The notes beneath the pieces were generated by a model. The model was not told the DNA's origin. It saw only the letters and a program-made list of their open reading frames with translations, and did not search any database. 64,000 bases of DNA from Bacillus sp. B1-b2 (lineage in GTDB: Bacteria > Bacillota > Bacilli > Bacillales > Cytobacillaceae): positions 62,001 to 126,000 of the forward strand of contig NZ_WEHU01000015.1 of the NCBI RefSeq assembly GCF_009183415.1, read 5' to 3'. Shown here piece after piece: positions 53,635 through 62,979 of this stretch. The position numbers and the translations under genes are program-made. The first letter of the stretch is position 1, and the number at the start of each line of letters is the position of its first letter.

Positions 53635-55314
53635 CAACAAGCATGGTGGCAAAAGGCAGTAGTGTATCAAATTTATCCAAAGAGCTTTCAGGATACAACT
53701 GGAAATGGAGTAGGGGATATTCAAGGAATTATTCAACGCCTTGATTATTTAAATGAATTAGGAGTAGATGTTATCTGGTTAACACCTATTTATGCTTCCC
53801 CACAAAAAGATAATGGGTATGATATTAGTGATTATTATTCCATTCACCCTGAATACGGGGACATGGATGATTTTGATCAATTATTAAATGTTGCACATAG
53901 TAAAGGGATTAAAGTCATTATGGATATTGTAGTGAATCATACATCTACAGAACATGAATGGTTTAAGCAGGCAGCTTCTTCGAAAGATAATCCTTATCGT
54001 GATTACTACATCTGGAAAGATGGAAAAGAAGATGGCAGCGAACCGACTAATTGGCAATCTAAGTTTGGTGGAAATGCATGGAAATATGAGGAGAATTCAG
54101 ATCAATATTATCTCCATTTATTTGATGTCACACAAGCTGATTTAAACTGGGAAAATGAGAGGCTACGACAAGAAATCTATCAGATGATGAAATTCTGGTT
54201 TGAAAAGGGAGTAGATGGTTTCCGTTTAGATGTTATTAATCTTATTTCAAAGGATCAATCTTTTTCTGATGATGATGGGTCTCAAGCTCCTGGTGATGGG
54301 AGAAAATTTTATACAGATGGTCCACGAGTACATGAGTTTATCCATGAGATGAATAAGCATGTTTTTTCTAAATACAATAGCTTAACGGTGGGAGAAATGT
54401 CTTCTACTACATTAGATCATTGTATTAAATATACAAATCCAGAACGAAATGAATTGAACATGACATTTAATTTTCATCATCTTAAAGTAGATTATCCAAA
54501 CGGAGAAAAGTGGGAGCTTGCACCAATGGATTTTCTGGAGTTAAAGAAAATTTTGTCTAACTGGCAAGTTGGAATGCATGAAGGCAGCGGATGGAACGCG
54601 TTATTCTGGTGTAATCATGACCAACCAAGAGTTGTCTCGCGTTATGGAAATGATGAAAAGTATCGTAAAGAGTCGGCAAAAATGCTTGCAACAACAATTC
54701 ATATGATGCAAGGAACTCCTTATATCTACCAGGGAGAAGAGTTCGGAATGACTGATCCCAAATTCACATCCATTGATCAGTATCGAGATGTGGAATCATT
54801 AAATATGTATCAAATTTTAAAAGAAAAAGGGAAGTCAGAAGAAGAGGTACTAGAAATATTAAGCAGGAAATCACGTGATAATTCACGAACTCCTGTGCAA
54901 TGGAATAAGGATAAACATGCAGGATTTACAGCAGGAACTCCGTGGATTGATATAGCCCAAAATTATGAGGAAATAAATGCTGAAAGTGCATTAAAAGATA
55001 AAGATTCTATTTTTTATCATTACCAAAAGTTAATTAAACTTCGCAAGCATTACAATATTATGACAGATGGAGACTATCAATTATTAGCACCAGATCATGT
55101 AGAGATATTTGCATATGTTAGATCGTTAGAAAAGGAAAAATTACTAGTTATTAATAATTTTTATGATGTGGAGACTAGTTTTTCAGTATCTAATTATCTA
55201 GAATTAGCTGGAGCAGAATCGACTATGTTATTATCTAATTATCCTGATTCTCCTACTTTAATGGAAAGTATAAGTTTGAGGCCATATGAATCGATTGTAT
55301 ATCATATAAAATAA
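53632..55314 (+). CDS. treA: Trehalose-6-phosphate hydrolase, GH13
   Basis: 560 residues. GH13 motifs: DIVVNHTS (region I), GVDGFRLDVIN with nucleophile Asp (region II), VGEMSSTT with acid/base Glu (region III) and FWCNHDQPR (region IV). The long N-terminus and the TVGEMSSTTLDHC and VDYPNGEKW stretches follow Bacillus TreA closely, so trehalose-6-phosphate rather than isomaltose is the likely substrate. It splits it into glucose and glucose-6-P. The trehalose EIIBC (treP) and treR genes are not adjacent. It forms an operon with the free EIIA gene. Confidence 0.9.
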   Translation: MQQAWWQKAVVYQIYPKSFQDTTGNGVGDIQGIIQRLDYLNELGVDVIWLTPIYASPQKDNGYDISDYYSIHPEYGDMDDFDQLLNVAHSKGIKVIMDIVVNHTSTEHEWFKQAASSKDNPYRDYYIWKDGKEDGSEPTNWQSKFGGNAWKYEENSDQYYLHLFDVTQADLNWENERLRQEIYQMMKFWFEKGVDGFRLDVINLISKDQSFSDDDGSQAPGDGRKFYTDGPRVHEFIHEMNKHVFSKYNSLTVGEMSSTTLDHCIKYTNPERNELNMTFNFHHLKVDYPNGEKWELAPMDFLELKKILSNWQVGMHEGSGWNALFWCNHDQPRVVSRYGNDEKYRKESAKMLATTIHMMQGTPYIYQGEEFGMTDPKFTSIDQYRDVESLNMYQILKEKGKSEEEVLEILSRKSRDNSRTPVQWNKDKHAGFTAGTPWIDIAQNYEEINAESALKDKDSIFYHYQKLIKLRKHYNIMTDGDYQLLAPDHVEIFAYVRSLEKEKLLVINNFYDVETSFSVSNYLELAGAESTMLLSNYPDSPTLMESISLRPYESIVYHIK

Positions 55315-55344
55315 GAATAAAGGAATAAGAGAGGATGTTGATTT

Positions 55345-55809
55345 TTGTTTAAAAGTCTATTTTCTAGAAATAAAAAAGAGGAAAACATTACTTATATTCA
55401 ACCTTTAGAAGGCAAGTTAATAAGTATCGAAGAGGTTCCTGATCCTGTATTTTCTCAAAAAATGATGGGAGATGGAATAGCTGTTATTCCATCTCAAGGT
55501 GTGTTAATTGCTCCTTGTGATGGAAAAATAATGAATGTATTCCCTACAAAGCATGCATTGAGTTTAACAGATAATAACGGAAGAGAAATCTTAATTCATG
55601 TAGGACTTGATACGGTGACATTAAAAGGGGAAGGATTTACTTCCTTTGTCCAAGATGGAGATGTCGTGAAACAAGGACAAAAGTTAATGGAAATTGATTT
55701 TCCTGCTATTCAAGATAAAGTACCTTCTATTATTACTCCTATGGTTTTTACTAATTTAGGAGATGAAGAGAAAGTAAGAGTAGAAGGAAATGAGATAATA
55801 ATAAGGTAA
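55345..55809 (+). CDS. Free-standing PTS EIIA-Glc protein
   Basis: 154 residues, a single EIIA domain of the glucose/crr type. The phosphorylated His is His85 in EILIHVGLDT and the assisting His is His70 in PTKHALSL; TLKGEGF, VQDGDVVKQGQKLMEID are also conserved. TTG start with GAGG 10 bases upstream. It is 30 bp behind treA, so it probably supplies phosphate to a trehalose EIIBC lacking its own EIIA. It could also serve NagP (21222), which has no EIIA domain. Confidence 0.88.
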   Translation: MFKSLFSRNKKEENITYIQPLEGKLISIEEVPDPVFSQKMMGDGIAVIPSQGVLIAPCDGKIMNVFPTKHALSLTDNNGREILIHVGLDTVTLKGEGFTSFVQDGDVVKQGQKLMEIDFPAIQDKVPSIITPMVFTNLGDEEKVRVEGNEIIIR

Positions 55810-55810
55810 G

Positions 55811-55851
55811 GTAAGGGCTTAGGGAGATAATCCTTAAGTCCTTTACTTTTT
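55811..55851 (+). terminator. treA-EIIA operon terminator
   Basis: GTAAGGGCTTAGGGA (55811-55825) pairs with TCCTTAAGTCCTTTAC (55831-55846), then five T. A weaker second hairpin (AAAGTG/CACTTT, 55881-55906) follows. Confidence 0.68.
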
Positions 55852-55954
55852 AGTGGTATCAAATTTCTTTTTGAAGAATGAAAGTGTTCTGAAATGACAG
55901 CACTTTTTAACTCCTATATAGTAGACTTAATAGACTAGAAAGGAAGTGTTCTAG

Positions 55955-56770
55955 ATGAGTAATATTCTCTTTGATTTACATACACATCATGATCGATGTG
56001 GTCATGCAATAGGAGCGTTGGAGGAGTATATTGAATCTGCTATAGATAAAGGTCTACACTATATTGGGATTTCAGATCATTCCCCTTTATTTTTTCATGA
56101 AGAAGATCGTCCTTTTCCTCGGTTCTCTATGGCAAAAAGTGAGTTTTCCGTTTATGTGGAGCATGTTCTTCGATTAAAAGAAAAGTATAAAGAGAAGATT
56201 CATGTTTTATTAGGAGTAGAAAGTGATTACTACCCGCATCATCTTCATTTATATAAGAAGGAATATGATAAATCTCCTTTTGATTATATTATTGGTTCTG
56301 TACATTACGTAAATGGAAGAAGCATATTTGATAAAAATAGATGGACTAATCTATCAGAGAAAGAAAAGGTACAAGAAAAAGAAGATTATTATAGAATGAT
56401 TCAAGAATCTGCAAAGAGTGGTGTTTTTCAGGTGCTAGGTCATATTGATGCCATGAAAGGATACTACCCAGAATTCTCTGCTATTAAGACACCCATTATT
56501 GATGAGACACTGAAGGTCATTAGTGATACTGGAGTAGCTATTGAAGTCAATACCTCTGGAAAAACAAAGGATGTTGGGGGATGGTATCCATCTCATGAAA
56601 TATTAGAACGAGCTTTATTTTATGGTGTTGATATTTCTTATGGATCTGATGCACATCTGCCAGAAAGAGTAGGCGATGATTATCTACTAGTACAGAAGGC
56701 TTTAAAAGATATAGGCTTTAAAGAAATGGTTTTTTTCGTTGAAAAGAAAAAACAAATAGTTAGGCTGTAA
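55955..56770 (+). CDS. hisJ: Histidinol-phosphatase, PHP family
   Basis: 271 residues, PHP metal-dependent phosphoesterase. Metal ligands: FDLHTHHDRCGHA (residues 6-18), GISDHSP, GVESDYYP, GHIDAMK, EVNTSG and the final GSDAHLPE. Monomeric HisJ/HisK removes the phosphate from histidinol phosphate in Gram-positive histidine synthesis. It stands outside any his operon, as it commonly does in Bacillus. GAAAGGAAG precedes the ATG. Confidence 0.9.
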   Translation: MSNILFDLHTHHDRCGHAIGALEEYIESAIDKGLHYIGISDHSPLFFHEEDRPFPRFSMAKSEFSVYVEHVLRLKEKYKEKIHVLLGVESDYYPHHLHLYKKEYDKSPFDYIIGSVHYVNGRSIFDKNRWTNLSEKEKVQEKEDYYRMIQESAKSGVFQVLGHIDAMKGYYPEFSAIKTPIIDETLKVISDTGVAIEVNTSGKTKDVGGWYPSHEILERALFYGVDISYGSDAHLPERVGDDYLLVQKALKDIGFKEMVFFVEKKKQIVRL

Positions 56771-56795
56771 AAAGGACATAAAGAGCATCATTTAG

Positions 56796-56835
56796 AAAAG
56801 CATTCTCTACCCTAAGGAGGCGAGAATGCTTTTTT
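56796..56835 (+). terminator. hisJ terminator
   Basis: AAAAGCATTCTC pairs with GAGAATGCTTTT around a 14-base loop, then T residues. Confidence 0.85.
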
Positions 56836-56848
56836 TAATGAGAAATAT

Positions 56849-56911
56849 TTGACAGTTTGTATACAAATGTATACATTAGTATTAGATGGTTTTGTATACA
56901 TATGTATACAA
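56849..56911 (+). promoter_or_regulatory. ABC-exporter promoter with paired TTGTATACA dyads
   Basis: TTGACA (56849-56854), 17-bp spacer, TACATT (56872-56877). A near-perfect dyad (56857-56876) lies in the spacer and over the -10, and TTGTATACATATGTATACAA (56892-56911), a perfect 20-bp palindrome, lies downstream; centres are 35 bp apart. The regulator is not identifiable here. Confidence 0.75.
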
Positions 56912-56935
56912 AGAATTCCTAATAGGAGGTTAACG

Positions 56936-57244
56936 ATGAAAGATTATGAAGGTCAGGATAAACATAAGGAACATAGAGGAAAAAGACATCATCATGGAGC
57001 TAAAACATTTCGAAGAGGAAGGGCTATGGATTTTCTAGAAAGACTAAAAGTAAAACGCTCCACATTAAAGCAACAATTGGAAGCAGATCAATACCAAGAG
57101 ATTAAGCAGGTAATACTTGGAGAGTTGAAAGCTATTGAAGCTGTAATAGATGAATATACAAAGCATTTTGAGTTGCATGAAGCTATAGTGGAAAAGGGAG
57201 CTTGTCAAATAGATTCAGAAGAAAAGAATAAAGAGAAAGAGTAA
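56936..57244 (+). CDS. Small basic protein leading the ABC-exporter operon
   Basis: 102 residues from ATG 56936, with TAGGAGG upstream; the frame is open further 5' but crosses the promoter and is rejected. It starts with a His/Lys/Arg-rich block (HKEHRGKRHHHGAKTFRRGRAMDF), followed by a helical region with heptad-like spacing (LERLKVKRSTLKQQL, VILGELKAIEAVIDEYTKHF). Similar short proteins precede paired ABC genes in other Bacillus genomes, from memory. It might be the regulator that binds the palindromes or a subunit of the exporter. No standard helix-turn-helix is visible. Confidence 0.65.
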   Translation: MKDYEGQDKHKEHRGKRHHHGAKTFRRGRAMDFLERLKVKRSTLKQQLEADQYQEIKQVILGELKAIEAVIDEYTKHFELHEAIVEKGACQIDSEEKNKEKE

Positions 57245-57264
57245 GGGTAAAGGGGAATAAATGT

Positions 57265-59028
57265 ATGTGGGGACTAAAACAATATATAAAACCATATTGG
57301 ATATTTGTGCTACTAGGGCCATTATTCATGCTTGGCGAAGTATTTTTTGACTTACTTCAACCACGATTAGCAGCAAAAATTGTGAATGAAGGTGTAGTGG
57401 ATCGAAATTTTCAAATGATTGAGCATACAGGACTTTTAATGGTTTTAGTAGCATTTCTATCTTTAATCACAGGAGTGGCATGCAACTTATTTGCAAGTCG
57501 TGCTTCTCAAAATTTCGGTGCTGATATAAGAGAAGCTCTCTTTACGAAAATACAATCTTTTTCTTTTGAAACTATGAATACATATGCTTCTGGATCACTC
57601 CTAACGAGAATGACCAATGATGTCATTCAGGTTCAAAATTTAATGCAAGTATTGCTTCAAGGCTTAGTAAGATCTCCTAGTTTGCTGATTGGTAGTGTAG
57701 TGATGGCAATGCTGATCAATGTAAAGCTAGGAATGATATTGTTTGGAACATTGATTGTATTAGTAGTTGTAGTAGTACTTCTTATCAAATCTTCTTATCC
57801 TCTATTTTCAAAGGTTCAGATGAAATTAGATGCGGTTAATACGAAAGTACAAGAAAATTTAGCAGGAATTCGAGTAGTAAAAGCATTTGTACGATCAGAT
57901 TTTGAAAAGAAACAATTTGAGAAAGTGAATAGAGATTACACAGAGATATCGATTAAAGCTGCAAGATTTATCGCTATTAATTCACCAATTGTATCGTTGA
58001 TTATGAACATCTGTTTAATAGCTATCCTTCTCTACGGTGGAGATTTAGTATGGGCAGGTACCATTCAGGTAGGAGATCTAGTGGCATTTATCAACTATGT
58101 TGTTCAAGTTCTTTCTGCGTTATTAATGGTAAGTGCTTTATTCATTAATATTACACAGGCAAATGTTTCAGCGAGAAGAATTCAGGAAGTATTGTCAACG
58201 GTCCCAACTATGACTGCAGAATCTGAGAAAGAATTAAGTGTGAAAGCTCAGCATGTAAAATTTAATTCTGTGCTGTTTTCCTATAGTGGCAATAAGGAAT
58301 CTAATGATGTGGCTCTAAAAGATATTGACTTTGAAGCAAGAAGAGGACAAACAATCGCTATTATTGGTTCAACAGGAGCTGGCAAATCGACGCTTGTTCA
58401 TCTTATTCCAAGACTATATGATGCGACAAGTGGATCAGTAGAAATAGATGGGGTAGATGTTAGAAAACTACCATTACTAGAACTTCGGAAAAAAATCGGG
58501 ATGGTATTACAGGAGTCCATTTTATTCACGGGAACTATTCGAGATAATATTGCGTTTGGTAAGTCAGATGCTACACAAATGGAAGTAGAAGAGGCTGCAA
58601 GAATGGCACAAGCTCATGCGTTTATCACTCATTTACCAGATGGTTATGACACGATGGTTGGACAAAAGGGTGTTAATTTATCTGGAGGGCAAAAGCAAAG
58701 AATTTCTATTGCAAGAGCATTATTAGTAAACCCACCAATCCTTATTATGGATGATAGCACTAGTGCGTTAGATTTGGAAACAGAGAAACACCTTCGAATT
58801 GCATTAGAAAAAGAGAAGAAAGAAAAAATCACCTTTCTTATTGCACAACGAATTACATCTGTTATGACGGCAGATTTAATTCTTGTAATGGAAAATGGAG
58901 AAATAGTGGGAAGTGGTACGCATGACGAGTTAACAAAAACAAGTGAAGTGTATCAAGCTATCTATCTATCTCAGTTTGGTAAAAAGGAGATGTCCTATGG
59001 CTGGAAACAAACAATCTCAAGCGAATAA
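57265..59028 (+). CDS. Heterodimeric ABC exporter, subunit with degenerate ATP site
   Basis: 587 residues: a six-helix exporter membrane domain (about 1-310) and an ATP-binding domain (about 330-580). Walker A GSTGAGKST begins near residue 367 and LSGGQKQR is intact, but Walker B reads ILIMDDSTSALD with Asp497 where the catalytic Glu should be, and the switch reads AQR with Gln528 instead of His. These changes mark the non-catalytic half of heterodimeric exporters. It overlaps the partner gene by 32 bp. The substrate is probably a drug or peptide; not evident. Confidence 0.9.
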   Translation: MWGLKQYIKPYWIFVLLGPLFMLGEVFFDLLQPRLAAKIVNEGVVDRNFQMIEHTGLLMVLVAFLSLITGVACNLFASRASQNFGADIREALFTKIQSFSFETMNTYASGSLLTRMTNDVIQVQNLMQVLLQGLVRSPSLLIGSVVMAMLINVKLGMILFGTLIVLVVVVVLLIKSSYPLFSKVQMKLDAVNTKVQENLAGIRVVKAFVRSDFEKKQFEKVNRDYTEISIKAARFIAINSPIVSLIMNICLIAILLYGGDLVWAGTIQVGDLVAFINYVVQVLSALLMVSALFINITQANVSARRIQEVLSTVPTMTAESEKELSVKAQHVKFNSVLFSYSGNKESNDVALKDIDFEARRGQTIAIIGSTGAGKSTLVHLIPRLYDATSGSVEIDGVDVRKLPLLELRKKIGMVLQESILFTGTIRDNIAFGKSDATQMEVEEAARMAQAHAFITHLPDGYDTMVGQKGVNLSGGQKQRISIARALLVNPPILIMDDSTSALDLETEKHLRIALEKEKKEKITFLIAQRITSVMTADLILVMENGEIVGSGTHDELTKTSEVYQAIYLSQFGKKEMSYGWKQTISSE

Positions 59029-60841
59029 AATAGATATAGCACAAATGGGATTCCAACCAGGTAGAGGCCCACGCCCAGGAGATGTACAAAAAGTAAGATC
59101 CAAAGATGCTACCAAAACTGTGCTCGGTATATGGCAATATTTAAAACAACAAAAGAAATCATTAATTATTGTTCTTATATGTACGATTATAACGTCAGTT
59201 TTGACTTTACTTGGCCCCTATCTTATTGGAAAAATGATTGATGATTATATTCTGCCAAAAAATGTGGAGGGTATGATCAGTCTTGGAGCTGTTTTACTCG
59301 GGATTTACCTATTAAGTTCTATATTTACTTGGATTCAATCTTATGTAGCTTCTAGTTTATCTCAAAAAACCGTTCAAGGAATGCGCCAAGATTTATTTAA
59401 CAAGTTTCAACATTTACCTATTTCATTTTTTGATCAAAAGTCTCATGGAGAATTAATGAGCAGAACAACGAATGATATTACCAATGTCTCTAATACGCTA
59501 AATCAAACCATTGTACAATTAATGACTAGTGTTCTTATGTTAGTAGGAAGCATCATTATGATGTTGACTTTAAGTATTTGGATGACATTTATCACCATCT
59601 TAACCGTTCCAGCTATTGCATTTATAACAAAACGGATTACTAAATATACAAAGCAATATTTTTCCGAACAACAAAAAAGATTAGGAGAAGTAAATGGTTT
59701 TGTGCAAGAAAACCTTGCAGGTAATAAGGTAGTGAAGGTTTTTGGTAGAGAAGTAGATTCTCTCCAAGAATTTAGAGAACGAAATGAGAAGTTACGCTCG
59801 GTTAGTATAAAAGCACAAAGTGTGTCTGGTTCCATGGGGCCAATTATGAATGCCATGCGAAACTTGAATTTTGTCATTATTGCTGTATCAGGTGGTTTGT
59901 TTGCCTATCATGATATGATCACGATTGGAATAATTGTTAGTTTTCTACAATACTCCAATCAGTTTAGTCAGCCGATTAATCAATTAGCTAACCAATATAA
60001 TATGCTTCAATCCGCCATTGCTGGAGCAGAGAGGGTATTTGAAATAGTAGATATCCAAGCAGAAAGGTACTCAGAGAATAAGGAAGAATCTTTTTCGATA
60101 AAAGGAGAAGTAGTATTTAAAGATGTTTCTTTTTCTTATAAAGAAAATCATCCTATCTTAAAAAATGTATCCTTACATGCTTCTCCAGGATCTATGATTG
60201 CTTTAGTAGGACCAACTGGTTCTGGTAAGACCACCATTATTAATCTCTTAACAAGATTTTATGAGAATCAGTTTGGGCATATCTATATGGATGGAAAAGA
60301 TATCAAGGAAATGAATAAACAAGCATTAAGAAGCCAAATTGGGGTTGTATTACAAGATGCATATGTATTCTCTGGAACCATTAAAGAGAATATTCGCTAT
60401 GGAAAGTTAGAAGCAACAGATGAGGAAATAGTGGATGCTGCAAAGGTAGCGAATGCAGATGCCTTCATTAAAAAACTACCCTCAGGCTATGACACCTATT
60501 TAAGTGCAGAAGGTGGAAATCTGAGCCAAGGTCAAAAACAGCTACTTACAATAGCAAGAGCAATACTTGCCAATCCATCTATACTGATATTAGATGAAGC
60601 TACAAGTAGTGTAGATACTCGCACAGAGCTACAAATTCAAGAAGCAATGAAGGCTTTGATGAAAGGAAGAACCAGCTTCGTAATTGCACATAGACTTAGT
60701 ACCATTCAAGAAGCAGATAATATCCTTGTTATTAAAGAAGGAGAAATTGTAGAAAGAGGTACACACGACGAATTATTGAACAATAAAAATGGATTTTACA
60801 CAGGATTAACAAAAAGCCAGTTTGTGCAACTTAATAATTAA
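58997..60841 (+). CDS. Heterodimeric ABC exporter, catalytic subunit
   Basis: 614 residues from ATG 58997, with AAGGAG upstream and inside the previous gene; the longer frame from 58943 is rejected. A 60-residue basic tail, six membrane helices (about 60-340), then the ATP domain: Walker A GPTGSGKTT, Walker B ILILDEATSSVD with catalytic Glu534, and switch His565 (IAHRL). Its signature is LSQGQKQ instead of LSGGQ, the expected complement of the degenerate partner. The pair resembles YfiB/YfiC, LmrC/LmrD and TM287/288-type exporters. Confidence 0.9.
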   Translation: MAGNKQSQANKIDIAQMGFQPGRGPRPGDVQKVRSKDATKTVLGIWQYLKQQKKSLIIVLICTIITSVLTLLGPYLIGKMIDDYILPKNVEGMISLGAVLLGIYLLSSIFTWIQSYVASSLSQKTVQGMRQDLFNKFQHLPISFFDQKSHGELMSRTTNDITNVSNTLNQTIVQLMTSVLMLVGSIIMMLTLSIWMTFITILTVPAIAFITKRITKYTKQYFSEQQKRLGEVNGFVQENLAGNKVVKVFGREVDSLQEFRERNEKLRSVSIKAQSVSGSMGPIMNAMRNLNFVIIAVSGGLFAYHDMITIGIIVSFLQYSNQFSQPINQLANQYNMLQSAIAGAERVFEIVDIQAERYSENKEESFSIKGEVVFKDVSFSYKENHPILKNVSLHASPGSMIALVGPTGSGKTTIINLLTRFYENQFGHIYMDGKDIKEMNKQALRSQIGVVLQDAYVFSGTIKENIRYGKLEATDEEIVDAAKVANADAFIKKLPSGYDTYLSAEGGNLSQGQKQLLTIARAILANPSILILDEATSSVDTRTELQIQEAMKALMKGRTSFVIAHRLSTIQEADNILVIKEGEIVERGTHDELLNNKNGFYTGLTKSQFVQLNN

Positions 60842-60847
60842 TCTTAC

Positions 60848-60886
60848 ATAAAAGGATTTACCTATTTTAGGTAAGTCCTTTTATAA
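60848..60886 (+). terminator. ABC-exporter operon terminator
   Basis: AAAAGGATTTACCT pairs with AGGTAAGTCCTTTT around a short loop, then T/A residues. Confidence 0.75.
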
Positions 60887-61046
60887 AAAGTAATGAAGAG
60901 ATATAAAAAACTTTTCATGCAGATAATTAGAATGGAAGAGGTTAGACTCCTTTTTGGATCTGTGAGGAGAGCACTGAAAAAGTGTTTGTATGTATAGATA
61001 AATACCGATTAGTGAGTATTAGTAACCAATACTTTATTAGTTTGGA

Positions 61047-61170
61047 GAGGCGTCTGACTCACTCCTACGGGATTAGCGAGACAGTCCGAGACCTTTGCAT
61101 GAGCGTAGTGACGACGCGGCTCGTAGATGAGCCCCGTGGAAAGCGAACCCCTGTAACGGAAATCGTGTCC
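61047..61170 (+). repeat. Dispersed palindromic repeat, copy 2
   Basis: Carries CTCCTACGGGATTAGCGAGA, GAGCCCCGTGGAAAGCGAAC and CCTGTAACGGAAATC blocks with an internal GGCTCGTAGATGAGCC hairpin. It is locally GC-richer than its surroundings and matches copy 1 (1860-1972, other strand) in block order. It lies in the 560-bp gap 60842-61401; the 68-codon frame across it has no ribosome site and is not called. Confidence 0.65.
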
Positions 61171-61316
61171 CTATTCAGAAGTGTTTAAGTTTAAATATAC
61201 AACATTATATGCTCACTTTACTCCAATAAGGGATTTCTCGACAGCTTGACTTACCTATTTTAATTAAGTCCCTTTTGCCCTCAAAAGAAAAAATTCTATT
61301 ATTCTTTAATATTTAC

Positions 61317-61365
61317 TTGTTAAATCGTAATCGTTACGATATAATCTAAAACGTAATAATTACGA
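61317..61365 (+). promoter_or_regulatory. Promoter with two Zur-type boxes
   Basis: TTGTTA (61317-61322), 17-bp spacer, TATAAT (61340-61345). TCGTAATCGTTACGA (61325-61339) fills the spacer and ACGTAATAATTACGA (61351-61365) covers the start of transcription. Each differs from the Bacillus Zur box TCGTAATNATTACGA by one base. The Fur (TGATAATNATTATCA) and PerR boxes fit much less well. Confidence 0.8.
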
Positions 61366-61401
61366 ATTAATAGATTATATAGATTAAAAGGGGAATATTA
61401 T

Positions 61402-62979
61402 ATGATGGGAAAGAGTAATTCTATAAAAATAGTAAATAGATTCAATCCACTAAAGAGTAATTTTCTAAAACTAGGAATACTTTTGCTTTGTATGTTTGTT
61501 CTTGGAGCATGTACTTCTAATGAATCAGCAGGTGATAATAAAGATGGAAAGCATATTAGCTTTTTATACAACTTCGCTACAAATTCTTTAGATCCACATG
61601 TTGATACAAGTTATGTACCACTTCGAGCAGGTATTACAGAAACTTTAGTAAAATTAGATGAAGAAAACTTAACCATTGCTCCTTGGTTAGCAGAAAGTTG
61701 GGAAGGTAAAGACGGAAAAGAGTGGACGATAAAACTAAGAGAAGACGTTACATTTCAAAATGGAAATAAAATGGATGCTAATTCAGTAAAGGCATCTCTT
61801 GATAGAGCATTAAAAGAGAGTGTTGCTATACAAAATGCATTAAAAATAGAGAACATTGAAGCAGAAGAATATACATTACATATCACTCTTAAAGAGGCAT
61901 TTCCAGAATTCATCTCTGAACTTGTGAATCCTAATGTATCCATTATAGACGTAACAGAAAAGGATATAGTGAACCACCCAGTAGGAACAGGGCCATTTAA
62001 ATTAGAATCCTTTACACCAGGAAGTAAGCTGGAACTTGTTAAGTATGATGGTTATTGGGATGGAGCATCGAATTTAGATTCTGTAACATTCGCGTTTAAT
62101 GAAGATGCAAATGCTCGCTCATTAGCACTTAAATCAGGTCAAGTAGATATTGTGTTTCGTCCAGAAGTGGAAAGTTTGGATTCTTTAAAAGCAATGGACG
62201 GTATTAAAGTAGAATCAACTTCTACATTTCGAGTACATCAAATAACCATGAATATGGAACGTGAAAGCATTAAGGATTTAAATGTTCGCCGTGCTATTGA
62301 TGCATTAATTGACAGACAAGAAATTGTAGATAGTATATTACTAGGTTATGGAGAAGCAGCTACAGGACCATTTTTACCTTCGTTACCATTTGCACCAACT
62401 TATGAGGAAAGTGAATCTGGATCAGATGTAGCTGTGCAATATTTAAAAGAAGCAGGTTATTCGTTGGTAGATGGGAAAATGCAAAAAGATGGGCAACAAC
62501 TAAAATGGACTCTGCTTACTTATAGTGCAAGAGCAGATTTACCATTGATTGCCCAAGTCTTTCAATCAGATGCAAAGCAAATAGGGATTGATGTTGAAAT
62601 TCGTCAAATAGATATTCCAGAAGAATATATGGCATCTAATAGAGATTGGGATTTAGCTACTTATAGTAATTTAACAGCTCCTCGTGGAGATGCAGGATAT
62701 TATTTAAATGCAACCTATCACCCAACTGGTGCATTAAACTTCAGTGGTACAGAAGATCCAGCATTAACAGCTATTATTGATGAGCTTAATAAAACGGTTG
62801 ATCAAAGTGAAAGAGCAAATCTTGCAAAAGAAGCTGCGGATTATGTACATGATAATGTTATTAATTCTTTTGTACTTCATCCTGCTACTATCGCAGCTTA
62901 TAATGATAAGAAAGTAGCCAATTGGAAAACGTCATTAAGTGAATATTATATGATTACAAATAAGTTGGATGTGAAGTAA
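61402..62979 (+). CDS. Nickel/peptide-type ABC importer, binding lipoprotein
   Basis: 525 residues. The signal ends in the lipobox VLGAC with Cys37. The rest is a family 5 solute-binding protein (LDPHVDTSYVPLRAGITETLVKLDEENLTIAPWLAESWE, HPVGTGPFKLESFTPGSKLELVKYDGYWDG, DLNVRRAIDALIDRQEIVDSILLGYGEAATGPF). NikA, peptide and metallophore (CntA) binders all belong here. Control by Zur-type boxes argues for zinc, free or chelated, rather than peptide. AAAGGGG precedes ATG 61402 and 61405. Its stop touches the start of the permease. Confidence 0.85.
   Translation: MMGKSNSIKIVNRFNPLKSNFLKLGILLLCMFVLGACTSNESAGDNKDGKHISFLYNFATNSLDPHVDTSYVPLRAGITETLVKLDEENLTIAPWLAESWEGKDGKEWTIKLREDVTFQNGNKMDANSVKASLDRALKESVAIQNALKIENIEAEEYTLHITLKEAFPEFISELVNPNVSIIDVTEKDIVNHPVGTGPFKLESFTPGSKLELVKYDGYWDGASNLDSVTFAFNEDANARSLALKSGQVDIVFRPEVESLDSLKAMDGIKVESTSTFRVHQITMNMERESIKDLNVRRAIDALIDRQEIVDSILLGYGEAATGPFLPSLPFAPTYEESESGSDVAVQYLKEAGYSLVDGKMQKDGQQLKWTLLTYSARADLPLIAQVFQSDAKQIGIDVEIRQIDIPEEYMASNRDWDLATYSNLTAPRGDAGYYLNATYHPTGALNFSGTEDPALTAIIDELNKTVDQSERANLAKEAADYVHDNVINSFVLHPATIAAYNDKKVANWKTSLSEYYMITNKLDVK

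Noticed and set aside
60982-61188. 68-codon frame before the metal importer
   Set aside because: It reads through the second palindromic repeat copy; no ribosome site and no protein-like composition.
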